Shown here in pieces: positions 1 through 7,331 of a stretch of DNA of 64,000 nt. How positions within the stretch are numbered: position 1 is the stretch's first letter; each line of letters opens with the position of its first letter. The stretch spans positions 62,001-126,000 of the forward strand of contig NZ_JTAM01000001.1 in the NCBI RefSeq assembly GCF_000812565.1. The letters are read 5' to 3'. This DNA is from Flammeovirga sp. OC4. GTDB lineage: Bacteria > Bacteroidota > Bacteroidia > Cytophagales > Flammeovirgaceae. Below the pieces are notes generated by a model that was given only the letters and a program-made list of their open reading frames with translations, was not told the origin of the DNA and did not search any database. The position numbers were made by a program, and so were the translations under genes.

Positions 1-13
1 TTTATGTGAGATT

Positions 14-49
14 AAAAAGCCCTTCAAGGGGTGAGGGAACCCTTGAAGG
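14..49 (-). terminator. Rho-independent terminator of folD
   Basis: A perfect 10-bp inverted repeat (21-30 with 40-49) is followed on the minus strand by GCTTTTTAAT. It lies 43 bp past the folD stop codon, so it ends the folD transcript. Confidence 0.8.
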
Positions 50-92
50 ACTCAGATCGCAAATTTCGTAAAAAAATGCGATTTATTATAAC

Positions 93-983
93 TTATATTG
101 TTTCCTTAACAGATTTTCTTTTTACTGACTCTAAAGTATTCATCAGTAAAGAAACTACTGTCATTGGTCCAACTCCACCTGGAACTGGAGTAATCCAACT
201 TGCTTTTTCGCTTACTTCATCAAATTTCACATCACCTTTCAATGAGAAACCTGATTTTTTTGAAGGGTCTTCAATTCTTGTAATACCAACATCGATTACA
301 GTAGCTCCTTCTTTGACCATATCAGCAGTCACAAACTCTGCTCTTCCTAATGCTACGATCAAGATATCAGCCGATAGACACTCTTCTTTTAAGTTTTGTG
401 TTCTACTATGTGTTAAAGTCACTGTACAGTTTCCTACTTTACTGTTACGAGACATTAGTAAACTCATTGGTGTACCTACAATATGAGAACGACCAACAAT
501 CACACATTTCTTTCCTGAAGTTTCAATGTTGTATCTATCTAACAGTTGAACGATACCGTAAGGTGTTGCGGGAAGGAATGTTGGTAAACCTAACATCATT
601 TTGCCTAGGTTTGCCGGGTGAAAACCATCCACATCTTTTTTAGGATCAATTGCCTCTGTTACTTTAGTCTCATCGATGTGTTTTGGTAATGGAAGTTGAA
701 CAATAAATCCGTCAATATCATCATTATTGTTAAGGTCTTCGATGGCTTGAAGTAATTTCTCTTCTGTTATGTCGGCGTCGAATTTACATAATGTTGAATC
801 AAATCCTACTTGCTCGCAAGATTTTACTTTATGATTCACATATGTTCTACTTGCACCGTCTTCACCAACTAAAATAGCGGCTAAATGTGGTTTCTTGCCT
901 CCTGCGGCAGTCAGTTTTCTTACTTCCTCAGCAATTTCTTGCTTGATTGCATTTGAAGTCGCTTTTCCGTCAATTAGTTGCAT
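93..983 (-). CDS. folD: Bifunctional methylenetetrahydrofolate dehydrogenase / methenyltetrahydrofolate cyclohydrolase
   Basis: Cytosolic one-carbon enzyme that interconverts 5,10-methylene-THF, 5,10-methenyl-THF and 10-formyl-THF using NADP. The 296-aa product has the usual family length. Visible motifs are Y48xxxK52 (catalytic lysine of the family), IVQLPLP near 94-100, DVDG near 117-120, the dinucleotide-binding GRSHIVGTP at 164-172, and the C-terminal PGGVGPMT signature. It is monocistronic, with a TACTTTTG -7 element upstream (1022-1029) and a hairpin terminator downstream. Together with gcvT at 34.5 kb it covers folate one-carbon flow. Nothing unusual. Confidence 0.97.
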   Translation of the reverse strand: MQLIDGKATSNAIKQEIAEEVRKLTAAGGKKPHLAAILVGEDGASRTYVNHKVKSCEQVGFDSTLCKFDADITEEKLLQAIEDLNNNDDIDGFIVQLPLPKHIDETKVTEAIDPKKDVDGFHPANLGKMMLGLPTFLPATPYGIVQLLDRYNIETSGKKCVIVGRSHIVGTPMSLLMSRNSKVGNCTVTLTHSRTQNLKEECLSADILIVALGRAEFVTADMVKEGATVIDVGITRIEDPSKKSGFSLKGDVKFDEVSEKASWITPVPGGVGPMTVVSLLMNTLESVKRKSVKETI

Positions 984-1021
984 GGAATATTTGTGGTTAT
1001 CCTAAAAAATTTATCGAAGCA

Positions 1022-1029
1022 CAAAAGTA
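1022..1029 (-). promoter_or_regulatory. Candidate folD promoter (-7 element TACTTTTG)
   Basis: TACTTTTG on the minus strand matches the Bacteroidota -7 consensus TAnnTTTG and lies 38 bp upstream of the folD ATG. I see no clear TTG -33 element, so this rests on the -7 match and position only. Confidence 0.5.
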
Positions 1030-1109
1030 ATGACTTTCGTTTCTTTTTTCTAAAAAATGTATTTTTTTTTATTATGAACTTCATTTTTAGAATAACCACA
1101 GCGTTACAC

Positions 1110-1415
1110 TCATGGAGAATTATTCACTCTATAGATTGACATATAGGTGTTTTCTTTTTCTCCTTTTTCCAACAATGTTGTTTTTACAGAATTGATATTT
1201 CTTTTCAACATTGGGTGAGGCACGTCTTTGTTTGTATTTTCATTGGTTTTCTTTTCTCCTTTGAAAAGGAAAAAGGGCATTAACACAAAAAATGTGGTAC
1301 CTCCTAAGTATAAAGCTGTTTTAGCTAAGGCAACAAACATTGCTAGGTTTATTGCACATGTCGATCCGATCACGATCAAAGTGATCAATCCAAAAAATAG
1401 TGTGTTCTTTTTCAT
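1110..1415 (-). CDS. Small membrane protein of unknown function
   Basis: I do not recognise this family. From the ATG at 1415 the product is 101 aa: a short basic N-terminus, two adjacent hydrophobic stretches (about residues 5-25 and 28-48) and a polar, lysine-rich C-terminal half. That suggests a two-helix inner-membrane protein with a soluble tail. The frame stays open upstream to 1475, but the extra 20 residues are Lys/Thr-rich, and the MKKNTLFF start gives a normal membrane N-terminus, so I use 1415. It lies between folD and the small transcript at 1549-1724, all on the minus strand. Coding status is moderately likely. Confidence 0.5.
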   Translation of the reverse strand: MKKNTLFFGLITLIVIGSTCAINLAMFVALAKTALYLGGTTFFVLMPFFLFKGEKKTNENTNKDVPHPMLKRNINSVKTTLLEKGEKENTYMSIYRVNNSP

Positions 1416-1548
1416 TGTTTTAATTTTTGATGTCTTTGTTTTTGAAATTTTTTCTTGATTAAAAATTGTGACCAATCCTTCCCGTAGGCAAGGAAATTTT
1501 GTTTTGGAATTGAAGTCATATCAACTCGTGGTTTAAAAAGTGAAACAT

Positions 1549-1581
1549 AAAAAAAGGTCCTGATACCGAAGCATCAGGACC
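1549..1581 (-). terminator. Strong rho-independent terminator
   Basis: A 9-bp stem GGTCCTGAT/ATCAGGACC (1573-1581 with 1556-1564) is followed on the minus strand by seven T. It ends the small transcript at 1606-1724, or a readthrough transcript from the YdeI-like gene upstream. Confidence 0.85.
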
Positions 1582-1605
1582 TATTTCATAAATATATAGA
1601 TATTC

Positions 1606-1695
1606 CTACATCGCTTCATACAGCATCTCCCTCACTCTGCTTTCGCAAAGAGAAAATCCTTGAGGAGTGTCGATATGTAAGCTGATGTATTTCAT
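1606..1695 (-). ncRNA. Candidate small structured RNA or 29-aa small protein
   Basis: On the minus strand an ATG at 1695 opens 29 codons, ending in TAG. A TACTTTTG element (1717-1724) lies 22 bp upstream and a strong terminator follows, so a transcript of about 160 nt is expected. The same stretch folds as one interrupted hairpin. TACATC pairs with GATGTA, and CTCCTCA pairs with TGAGGGAG with one bulged G. A GCGAAAGC tetraloop arm closes the tip. The base composition is richer in G+C than the surroundings. I do not recognise the RNA: it lacks the GGAAGGAAGCAG loop of SRP RNA, and I see no tmRNA or RNase P core. It could be an sRNA, an mRNA for a tiny protein, or both. Confidence 0.4.
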
Positions 1696-1716
1696 ATTTT
1701 TTTAAATTTTACGAGG

Positions 1717-1724
1717 CAAAAGTA
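1717..1724 (-). promoter_or_regulatory. Candidate promoter of the small transcript (TACTTTTG)
   Basis: TACTTTTG on the minus strand is identical to the -7 elements upstream of folD and rpsF. The start would fall near 1711, about 15 nt before the 29-codon ORF. No convincing -33 TTG is visible. Confidence 0.4.
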
Positions 1725-1760
1725 TTTAACATATTTTTAAGAATGAATATAAATAAGCGT

Positions 1761-2360
1761 TTATTTGTATTTATCATTGAGACCTACTCCATCTTTAATC
1801 ATCGGAATTACTTTTTCAAGTCGCGAAATTTTGGTAGCCTCTCTTTTAGCAGATGCGATGTACTCTCCATATTCTCTTTTTTTCGAGAGAGAAAGACTTT
1901 TAAAGCCAGACTCTAAATTCTTATCTTTTGTAAAAGCATCTACCAATTCATTGGGTAATATCAATGGTTTTGGAGTACGGTCCGTTTCTACCACTTTCCC
2001 TGCCTTCTGATTCTCAATAGCTTCTTGAATATATATTTTCAGTAAATCAGTATGCTGTTTGAGTTCTTCATAAGAATTAAATCGCCACTGTCTTAATGCT
2101 TTTGTCTTGTTTTCTTGAGCATTGATGAGGTGTTGACCTTCATCTTGTAATAATGCACCTTGATGAAACCATAAGCCAACATAGTTTTTAAAAGCAGCAA
2201 TACCTACTACATTTTTACCTTTAACCATATAAATAGGCGCCCCCCACTTCATTCCTTCTTCCAGCTCCGTTTCATTCAGTATTGATCTGAGGTAAATCAA
2301 TTCTTCTTTCCATGTTTCTGAAGATACTATATAATCTTCAACAGTTGCATACCTTTTCAT
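1761..2360 (-). CDS. YdeI/OmpD-associated family protein with N-terminal DUF1801-type fold
   Basis: The 199-aa soluble protein begins with a DUF1801-type domain. Its marks are ELIYLRSIL, MKWGAPIYMVKGKNVVGI and WFHQGALL at about 20-75. The C-terminal half, from about residue 130, has the YdeI-type pattern: LPNELVDAF, a gap, then FKSLSLSKKREYGEYIASAK and R/K-rich helices. Relatives are annotated as bacteriocin-protection or hypothetical proteins and their biochemical role is not established, so I give only the family. It is a single minus-strand gene with the small transcript 65 bp downstream. Confidence 0.8.
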   Translation of the reverse strand: MKRYATVEDYIVSSETWKEELIYLRSILNETELEEGMKWGAPIYMVKGKNVVGIAAFKNYVGLWFHQGALLQDEGQHLINAQENKTKALRQWRFNSYEELKQHTDLLKIYIQEAIENQKAGKVVETDRTPKPLILPNELVDAFTKDKNLESGFKSLSLSKKREYGEYIASAKREATKISRLEKVIPMIKDGVGLNDKYK

Positions 2361-2469
2361 AGTTGTAATGGTTCGTTTATTCTAGCAAATAATAGATTAT
2401 TCCTTCTCTAAATATGTCATTTAAAATAATGAAAAAATTGTGATTTACTAATTTTAGTTTCTTCCTCAA

Positions 2470-3603
2470 TCAATTCAATATGGGGTTATTCATTTTACCA
2501 ATAAACAATGGTTCTTTTGTCTCTTTGTGACGGATAATAAAGTAAAAAGGGCTATTAAAGATATATTCTTCATAATCTTCCATATCCAAGCTTCGAGATA
2601 CTTTTGCTACAGAAGCAGCTATTGCTACTGTACCTATCTCATCCACTTTCAAATAAGACTTTTGAAACATTTTACTTACAAACAAATCGTTCTCTGATTG
2701 TTTGAAAAGCATTGAGAAATCTGCTCCGCTTTGAAAAGGGGAAGTCACATTCATGGATTGCATCAGAGTTATACAATCTAAAGAAGAACTTAACACAAAC
2801 TTTGGAAACTCAAAGTGGATCTTCTTCTCTCTCAATCTCTTCTCAAGATTTGTAATCTTATCATATGAAAAGACGGGAGTTTGAATCAGTAACAATTCAT
2901 GATCTCCTTGGTAAGGAAGCACTAAAGCCTTTACATTATTTGAAGAAAAGCATTTCACAGCTTCCGTTTTTGATAGAAAGTCGACCTCAACGGATTGATC
3001 ACCTTCCAACTCAAAAGATCTTTTATAGGTCTTTTTCTCATCAAAAGGACTCTCCCATTCCGCTTTGAAATAAAGTGCATTCATCAGAATTAATTTATCC
3101 ATTGGAGATACGGACTCTATCATATCCTTTATTTTAAAATCTGTATTTTGATAAAACCAATTATTAATCTCTGTCTTCACCCTCTCACCTTTTCTAGCAA
3201 AATCACTTGATTTTATTTCACCACTATAATCATCAGCTAAAATCTTTTTAAAAGCATTATTTAATGAATAACCTTTAGGATATCTAACTGCATTCTTCAA
3301 AATACAACTATTCCCTAGCCTTTTTTGTAAATCAATTATATAAGAATTTAATAGGACGATTTCATCCTTAGAATAACCCAAATGATGCATCAGTTCTTTT
3401 TTCGTCTCATGTTTGGCCATATTCGCCAACATACTATTGAGCACATAAAGACTGACTGGAGAGTAGAATACATTCTTCTGTTGCTCTTGGCTCAGCTTTT
3501 CCGCTTCCTTTAACCCAACTTCAACTAACTGGTATTCTTTCTGAGCATATAGATGAGGTTGCAAAAAAAAGGCAAAAGTAAATAGTAATATTAATCTGTA
3601 CAT
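2470..3603 (-). CDS. Secreted serpin-family serine protease inhibitor
   Basis: A signal peptide (residues 1-20, ending LYAQ) precedes a serpin domain of the usual length (377 aa in total). The reactive-centre hinge is visible at about 322-331 as DEIGTVAIAAS, close to the inhibitory pattern (G and T at P15/P14, then small residues), with Ile at P11. The C-terminal signature NSPFYFIIRHKETKEPLFIG follows at about 350-369. The scissile bond should lie near VSRSL, so a trypsin-like target is possible but uncertain. Serpins trap serine or cysteine proteases covalently; here the likely role is control of secreted or host/prey proteases in the periplasm or outside. It is monocistronic, facing away from the rpn gene. 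Confidence 0.9.
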   Translation of the reverse strand: MYRLILLFTFAFFLQPHLYAQKEYQLVEVGLKEAEKLSQEQQKNVFYSPVSLYVLNSMLANMAKHETKKELMHHLGYSKDEIVLLNSYIIDLQKRLGNSCILKNAVRYPKGYSLNNAFKKILADDYSGEIKSSDFARKGERVKTEINNWFYQNTDFKIKDMIESVSPMDKLILMNALYFKAEWESPFDEKKTYKRSFELEGDQSVEVDFLSKTEAVKCFSSNNVKALVLPYQGDHELLLIQTPVFSYDKITNLEKRLREKKIHFEFPKFVLSSSLDCITLMQSMNVTSPFQSGADFSMLFKQSENDLFVSKMFQKSYLKVDEIGTVAIAASVAKVSRSLDMEDYEEYIFNSPFYFIIRHKETKEPLFIGKMNNPILN

Positions 3604-3656
3604 AAAAAAGTGTTTTCCACATTAGAGCAAGATTGTTACCATTTCTTCATGAATTC

Positions 3657-3690
3657 ATAAAAAAGTAAACCTTGGTATTTACTTTTTTAT
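3657..3690. repeat. Upstream palindrome flanking the rpn gene (copy 1)
   Basis: A perfect 13-bp inverted repeat (3657-3669 with 3678-3690) surrounds an 8-nt loop. Its core AAAAGTAAACCT...TATTTACTTTT recurs in the same orientation just after the rpn stop codon (4581-4613). It lies 28 bp before the rpn start codon. Confidence 0.7.
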
Positions 3691-3718
3691 AAAGCATCTT
3701 TACAAAAAAGATTCGGGC

Positions 3719-4573
3719 ATGGCACATTCTAAATATATCAATCCTTTTACTGATTTTGGTTTTAAAAAAATATTTGGCGAGGAAGCAAATAAAGATATTT
3801 TAATTGATTTCCTAAATGCTATTTTACCTAAAGAAGATCAGATTAAAACTTTAGAATACAAGCAACAAGAACAGCTTGCCAGGAGAGATATAGATAGAAA
3901 AGCCATCTATGATCTCTATTGTGAAAATGAAATGGGCGAAAAATTCATTGTTGAACTACAGAGAGCTAAACAGGAATTTTTTAAAGACAGAACGTTGTAT
4001 TACGCTACTTTCCCTATTCAAGAACAAGCAGAAAAAGGGACAGATTGGAAATATGAGCTAAAAGGTGTTTATGTCATTGGACTAATGAATTTTACTTTTG
4101 ATAACTCAGATGAATTTCATCATAACATCAAACTAAGAGATGAGAAAGGGAATACTTTCTATGATAAACTCTCTTTTGTATACCTTGAACTTCCAAAATT
4201 TTCCAAACCTCTCACTGTAGATAGTACAATCTTTGAAAAATGGATTTTCGCCATCAAAAACATGCCCAATCTAGATGAAATCCCTTCCCTTTTACAAGAA
4301 AGAACCTTTAAAAAATTATTCAAAATTTCTGAGTATTCTGCTATGAACGAAACCGACAAAGTGAATTATGAGGAATCCCTCAAAACTTTTAGAGATTATG
4401 TGAACACATTGGACCAAGCAAAAGAAGAAGGTATCGAAATAGGTGAAAAGAGAGGTGAAAAAAGAAAAGCTTTCGAAGCTGCCAAATCAATGCTTCTGGA
4501 CGGGCTTAGTATAGATAAAGTAGTTCTTTATTCAGGTTTGACTATTGAAGAGGTGAAAAGTATAACATTGTAG
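3719..4573 (+). CDS. Rpn-family recombination-promoting nuclease / PDDEXK_2 putative transposase
   Basis: The 284-aa protein opens with NPFTDFGFKKIFG, the usual N-terminus of the Rpn/PDDEXK_2 family. The presumed PD-(D/E)XK core is D65 in IYDLYCEN and E79-x-Q81 in IVELQRAK. The C-terminus (about 235-284) is a charged helix with IGEKRGEKRK followed by a small helical domain. Rpn proteins studied in E. coli are DNA endonucleases that promote RecA-independent recombination; many are carried in multiple copies and spread horizontally. It stands alone between a serpin gene and lysA, tightly bracketed by two copies of a palindrome (3657-3690, 4581-4613), which suggests a single-gene cassette. The catalytic residues appear intact. 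Confidence 0.92.
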   Translation: MAHSKYINPFTDFGFKKIFGEEANKDILIDFLNAILPKEDQIKTLEYKQQEQLARRDIDRKAIYDLYCENEMGEKFIVELQRAKQEFFKDRTLYYATFPIQEQAEKGTDWKYELKGVYVIGLMNFTFDNSDEFHHNIKLRDEKGNTFYDKLSFVYLELPKFSKPLTVDSTIFEKWIFAIKNMPNLDEIPSLLQERTFKKLFKISEYSAMNETDKVNYEESLKTFRDYVNTLDQAKEEGIEIGEKRGEKRKAFEAAKSMLLDGLSIDKVVLYSGLTIEEVKSITL

Positions 4574-4580
4574 TATTTCT

Positions 4581-4613
4581 AAAAGTTAACCTCAAATATT
4601 TACTTTTATAAAA
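4581..4613. repeat. Downstream palindrome flanking the rpn gene (copy 2)
   Basis: AAAAGTTAA (4581-4589) pairs with TTTACTTTT (4599-4607) with one mismatch. The sequence is a direct repeat of copy 1 at 3661-3694, about 27 of 33 positions alike when a 2-nt gap is allowed. It starts 8 bp after the rpn stop codon. It could also act as a weak terminator. Confidence 0.65.
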
Positions 4614-4817
4614 CCTATAAACCTAAACCAAGAATTTTATTTATAACATATTTCAGGTGAATGTAAGGGTAAATCTTCTCTTAATAGATTAAATAGATTA
4701 AGAAGTGTAGTCGCTTTAATTAAAATAATAATTATATAACACAAAGTTTTATCTGAAACACTTATTGTTATTTTTGTAAATAAAAGAGATTTGTATGGAC
4801 TATCTTTTTTTTTAAAT

Positions 4818-4825
4818 TACTTTTG
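4818..4825 (+). promoter_or_regulatory. Candidate lysA promoter (TACTTTTG), which decides the start
   Basis: TACTTTTG matches TAnnTTTG and overlaps the in-frame TTG at 4823 that would be the longest lysA start. Transcription would begin near 4831, so the TTG cannot be used from this promoter and the ATG at 4865 is favoured. A TTTG lies 24 bp upstream (4790-4793), slightly wider than usual. Confidence 0.5.
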
Positions 4826-4864
4826 TCTCATAGTAAAATTATCAATTATAATCTTCTTCCGAGA

Positions 4865-6130
4865 ATGGAATTAAAAAATTCAGAATATCAGATCCAAGGT
4901 GTACCGGTAACGGATATTGCAAACGAGTTTCAAACCCCTTTATATGTATATGATGCGGATAAGATCATTAGTCAGATCTCAACATTAAGAAATGCATTTA
5001 ATGGTGTAAACTTAAGAATAAAATATGCAATGAAATCTTTATCTAACTTGAGTATTTTGAAGTTAGTAAAAGAGCACGGTGTGGATTTGGATTGTGTTTC
5101 TATCCAAGAAGTACTATTAGGTATTCAAGCTGGATTTCCAAAAGAAAGAATATTATTCACTCCTAATTCGGTTTCTTTTGAAGAAATCCAAGAAGCTGTT
5201 GCTTTGGGTGTAGTAATCAATATTGATAATATTGCTATCCTTGAGCAATTTGGTGATCTTTACCAAGATACAGTGCCTTGTGCTATTAGAATCAATCCAC
5301 ATATCACTGCAGGTGGTAATGCAAAAATTCAAGTAGGACATATTGGGTCTAAATTTGGTATCTCTATCTTTCAAATGTCTCATGTAAAGAAAGTTGTAGA
5401 AAGCCATAACATTAATGTTGTAGGTCTGCACATGCACTCAGGTTCTGACATTTTAGATTCTGAAGTATTCTTGATGGCTGCCAACGTAATGTTTGATTGT
5501 GCAAAAGACTTCCCTAATCTGCAATTCATTGACTTAGGTTCTGGATTTAAAGTCGCTTACAAAGAGGAAGATATTGTAACTAATATTCCTGAATTGGGCA
5601 AAAAGATGTCTAAAGCATTCCAAGACTTCTGTGCTTCTTATGGAAGAGATTTAGAACTTTGGTTTGAGCCAGGAAAATATTTAGTTTCTGAATCCGGTCA
5701 TTTATTGACAAAAGTAAATGTGTTAAAACATAGCCCTGCCGCAGTTTTTGTTGGTGTGGACTCTGGTTTAAACCACCTTATTCGTCCAATGATGTACGAT
5801 GCATATCATCATATCAAAAACGTTTCTAATCCTGAAGGACCAAAACGTGTGTATGATGTAGTGGGGTACATTTGTGAAACAGATACATTTGGTTATGATA
5901 GAAAACTGAATGAAGTTCGAGTTGGTGATTTATTATCTATCGAAAATGCTGGTGCTTATTCTTATTCTATGAGTTCTAATTACAACTCAAGATTACGTCC
6001 AGCAGAAGTGTTGGTATTCAATGGAGTACCTCATTTAATTAGACAAAGAGAAACGTTAGAAGATCTTACAAGAGGGCAAGTGGATATATTCTCCTCTATC
6101 CCTGTAAAAGAAGAAGCTTCATTAGACTAA
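4865..6130 (+). CDS. lysA: Diaminopimelate decarboxylase
   Basis: PLP enzyme of lysine synthesis that converts meso-diaminopimelate to L-lysine and CO2. Counting from the ATG at 4865 (421 aa), the PLP lysine is K57 in YAMKSLSN. HMHSGSD supplies the barrel histidine, GSGFKV the phosphate-binding glycines, WFEPGKYLV the conserved EPG, and CETDTFGYDR the C-terminal catalytic Cys. The C-terminus RQRETLEDLTRGQ fits Bacteroidota LysA. The frame is open 14 codons further to a TTG, but a -7 promoter element covers that codon. The gene ends at a strong terminator. Meso-DAP is also the cell-wall cross-linker, so this gene draws on the same pool. Confidence 0.95.
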   Translation: MELKNSEYQIQGVPVTDIANEFQTPLYVYDADKIISQISTLRNAFNGVNLRIKYAMKSLSNLSILKLVKEHGVDLDCVSIQEVLLGIQAGFPKERILFTPNSVSFEEIQEAVALGVVINIDNIAILEQFGDLYQDTVPCAIRINPHITAGGNAKIQVGHIGSKFGISIFQMSHVKKVVESHNINVVGLHMHSGSDILDSEVFLMAANVMFDCAKDFPNLQFIDLGSGFKVAYKEEDIVTNIPELGKKMSKAFQDFCASYGRDLELWFEPGKYLVSESGHLLTKVNVLKHSPAAVFVGVDSGLNHLIRPMMYDAYHHIKNVSNPEGPKRVYDVVGYICETDTFGYDRKLNEVRVGDLLSIENAGAYSYSMSSNYNSRLRPAEVLVFNGVPHLIRQRETLEDLTRGQVDIFSSIPVKEEASLD

Positions 6131-6153
6131 AATATAGACAACTCACATTGTTT

Positions 6154-6192
6154 AACGCCTTTCTTACAGTTTGTAGAAAGGCGTTTATTTTT
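6154..6192 (+). terminator. lysA terminator
   Basis: An 11-bp perfect stem (6154-6164 with 6175-6185) is followed by TATTTTTTATT on the plus strand, 23 bp after the lysA stop. Confidence 0.85.
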
Positions 6193-6197
6193 TATTC

Positions 6198-6791
6198 TCA
6201 ATGAATGGTATTATTTCTGATGGATCTGATGTAAGCATATCTACCATCATAGACCTTGGAGGAGGAAATATAGTAGTAGATGATAGCATCTAAAATTGCA
6301 TTTTTTTGATTAGAGGTTAATACTAATTGATTGTCTAATTTAAAAAAGATCTCCTCTGATAATTTTCCTAACCAAAGGTTCTTTATGCTATGATGTTTCG
6401 TTACTCTTAATATATCTTCTAAATATGCTACCAAAACGTCTTCAACATTATTTTCTACTAAAGCGTGCATGGTCTCAATTAGGAAGTCAATGTCCTCCGA
6501 CTCTTCAATACCTGATTTTAATTGAAGAATGGCTTGAAAAACTCTATCCTGCAAAACAGTCAGTCGTTCAAACTCCGTATCTAACTGAAGATCATTGATC
6601 TCTTCAATATAACAAAGCGACAAAATATACAATGCAGACTCAAAATCACCTTGATTTTCATAGCACTTTGACCATAACAAAAATTCATCTAAAGACAGAT
6701 GCTCGAAAGTATCAATTCTTTGATTGAAAAAGCTGATAATTTCGTCGTATTTTTTGTCGTCAAATAGGTTTCCTAGGTCTTTTATTGACAT
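6198..6791 (-). CDS. Hypothetical alpha-helical protein, possibly TPR-like
   Basis: I do not recognise this 197-aa protein. It has no signal peptide or membrane segment and is acidic and helix-rich. Residues about 14-65 (YDEIISFFNQR, then LWSKCYENQGDFESALYILSLCY) resemble two helix-turn-helix units of a TPR array. The remainder is helical without clear repeats. It converges with lysA, with the lysA terminator between them. The composition matches the neighbourhood, and coding is supported by the long undisturbed frame. A cytosolic scaffold role is only a guess from the TPR-like part. Confidence 0.6.
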   Translation of the reverse strand: MSIKDLGNLFDDKKYDEIISFFNQRIDTFEHLSLDEFLLWSKCYENQGDFESALYILSLCYIEEINDLQLDTEFERLTVLQDRVFQAILQLKSGIEESEDIDFLIETMHALVENNVEDVLVAYLEDILRVTKHHSIKNLWLGKLSEEIFFKLDNQLVLTSNQKNAILDAIIYYYISSSKVYDGRYAYIRSIRNNTIH

Positions 6792-6986
6792 AATTAAAGA
6801 TCAAATATAATAATAGAATTAAAGTAACAATGTGCTCAAGTGGTACAATAAGCTTCTAGTACAATATACAAAATTTTGAAGTGTTATTTTGTCACTATTT
6901 AAATAAATCTTATCTCTTTCCTAAGGCTATTAATACTCATTCAATCATGTATTATCTTTATATCACAAACTACTATATAACCGAAT

Positions 6987-7331
6987 ATGATACGAGGATT
7001 TATGTTAATTCTAGCGATGCTGTCGTTAGGAACCTTTATTAATGAAATTATAGACTTGCCCATCCCTGGCAATGTAATCGGGATGATTATCTTATTCTTA
7101 TGTCTTTATTTTAAAATTATTCCATACGAGTGGGTCAAAGATGCTGCTCAATCTTTAACAAGAAGAATGTCATTGTTCTTTATTCCTGCCGGTGTAGGTA
7201 TGATGGAGTATTTAGACATGATTCAAAATAACTGGTTAATGATAGGTGTAACCATTGTAGGGTCAATGTTTGCCGTAATGTTATCTGCTGGTTTTGCAGG
7301 AGAATTTTTAGGTAAAAAAGAAGACAAGTAA
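6987..7331 (+). CDS. lrgA: CidA/LrgA-family membrane protein
   Basis: A 114-aa membrane protein with four hydrophobic helices. It carries the family pattern LPIPGNVIGMIILFLCL at about 24-40, SLFFIPAGVGMMEY at about 62-75 and a lysine-rich C-terminus. CidA/LrgA proteins are holin-like in staphylococci, where they affect autolysis and biofilm lysis; in other bacteria the CidA-CidB/LrgA-LrgB pairs have been linked to pyruvate or glycolate movement. It is directly followed by the LrgB-like gene with a one-base stop-start overlap, so the two are translated together. The exact role here cannot be told from sequence. Confidence 0.85.
   Translation: MIRGFMLILAMLSLGTFINEIIDLPIPGNVIGMIILFLCLYFKIIPYEWVKDAAQSLTRRMSLFFIPAGVGMMEYLDMIQNNWLMIGVTIVGSMFAVMLSAGFAGEFLGKKEDK

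Larger units (their letters stand above)
1416..1760. other. Intergenic stretch holding a small transcription unit
   Basis: This 345-bp stretch between the membrane protein and the YdeI-like gene holds a minus-strand -7 element (1717-1724), a 29-codon ORF that also folds as an interrupted hairpin (1606-1695), and a terminator (1549-1581). Those are annotated separately. I see nothing else in it. Confidence 0.5.

Noticed and set aside
31-486. 151-codon ORF on the plus strand over folD
   Set aside because: It lies antisense to folD, has no recognisable domain, and includes the folD terminator at its start.
1606-1695. Reading the small transcript as SRP (4.5S) RNA
   Set aside because: It has a hairpin with a GNRA-like tetraloop, but it lacks the conserved GGAAGGAAGCAG core, so it is not SRP RNA.
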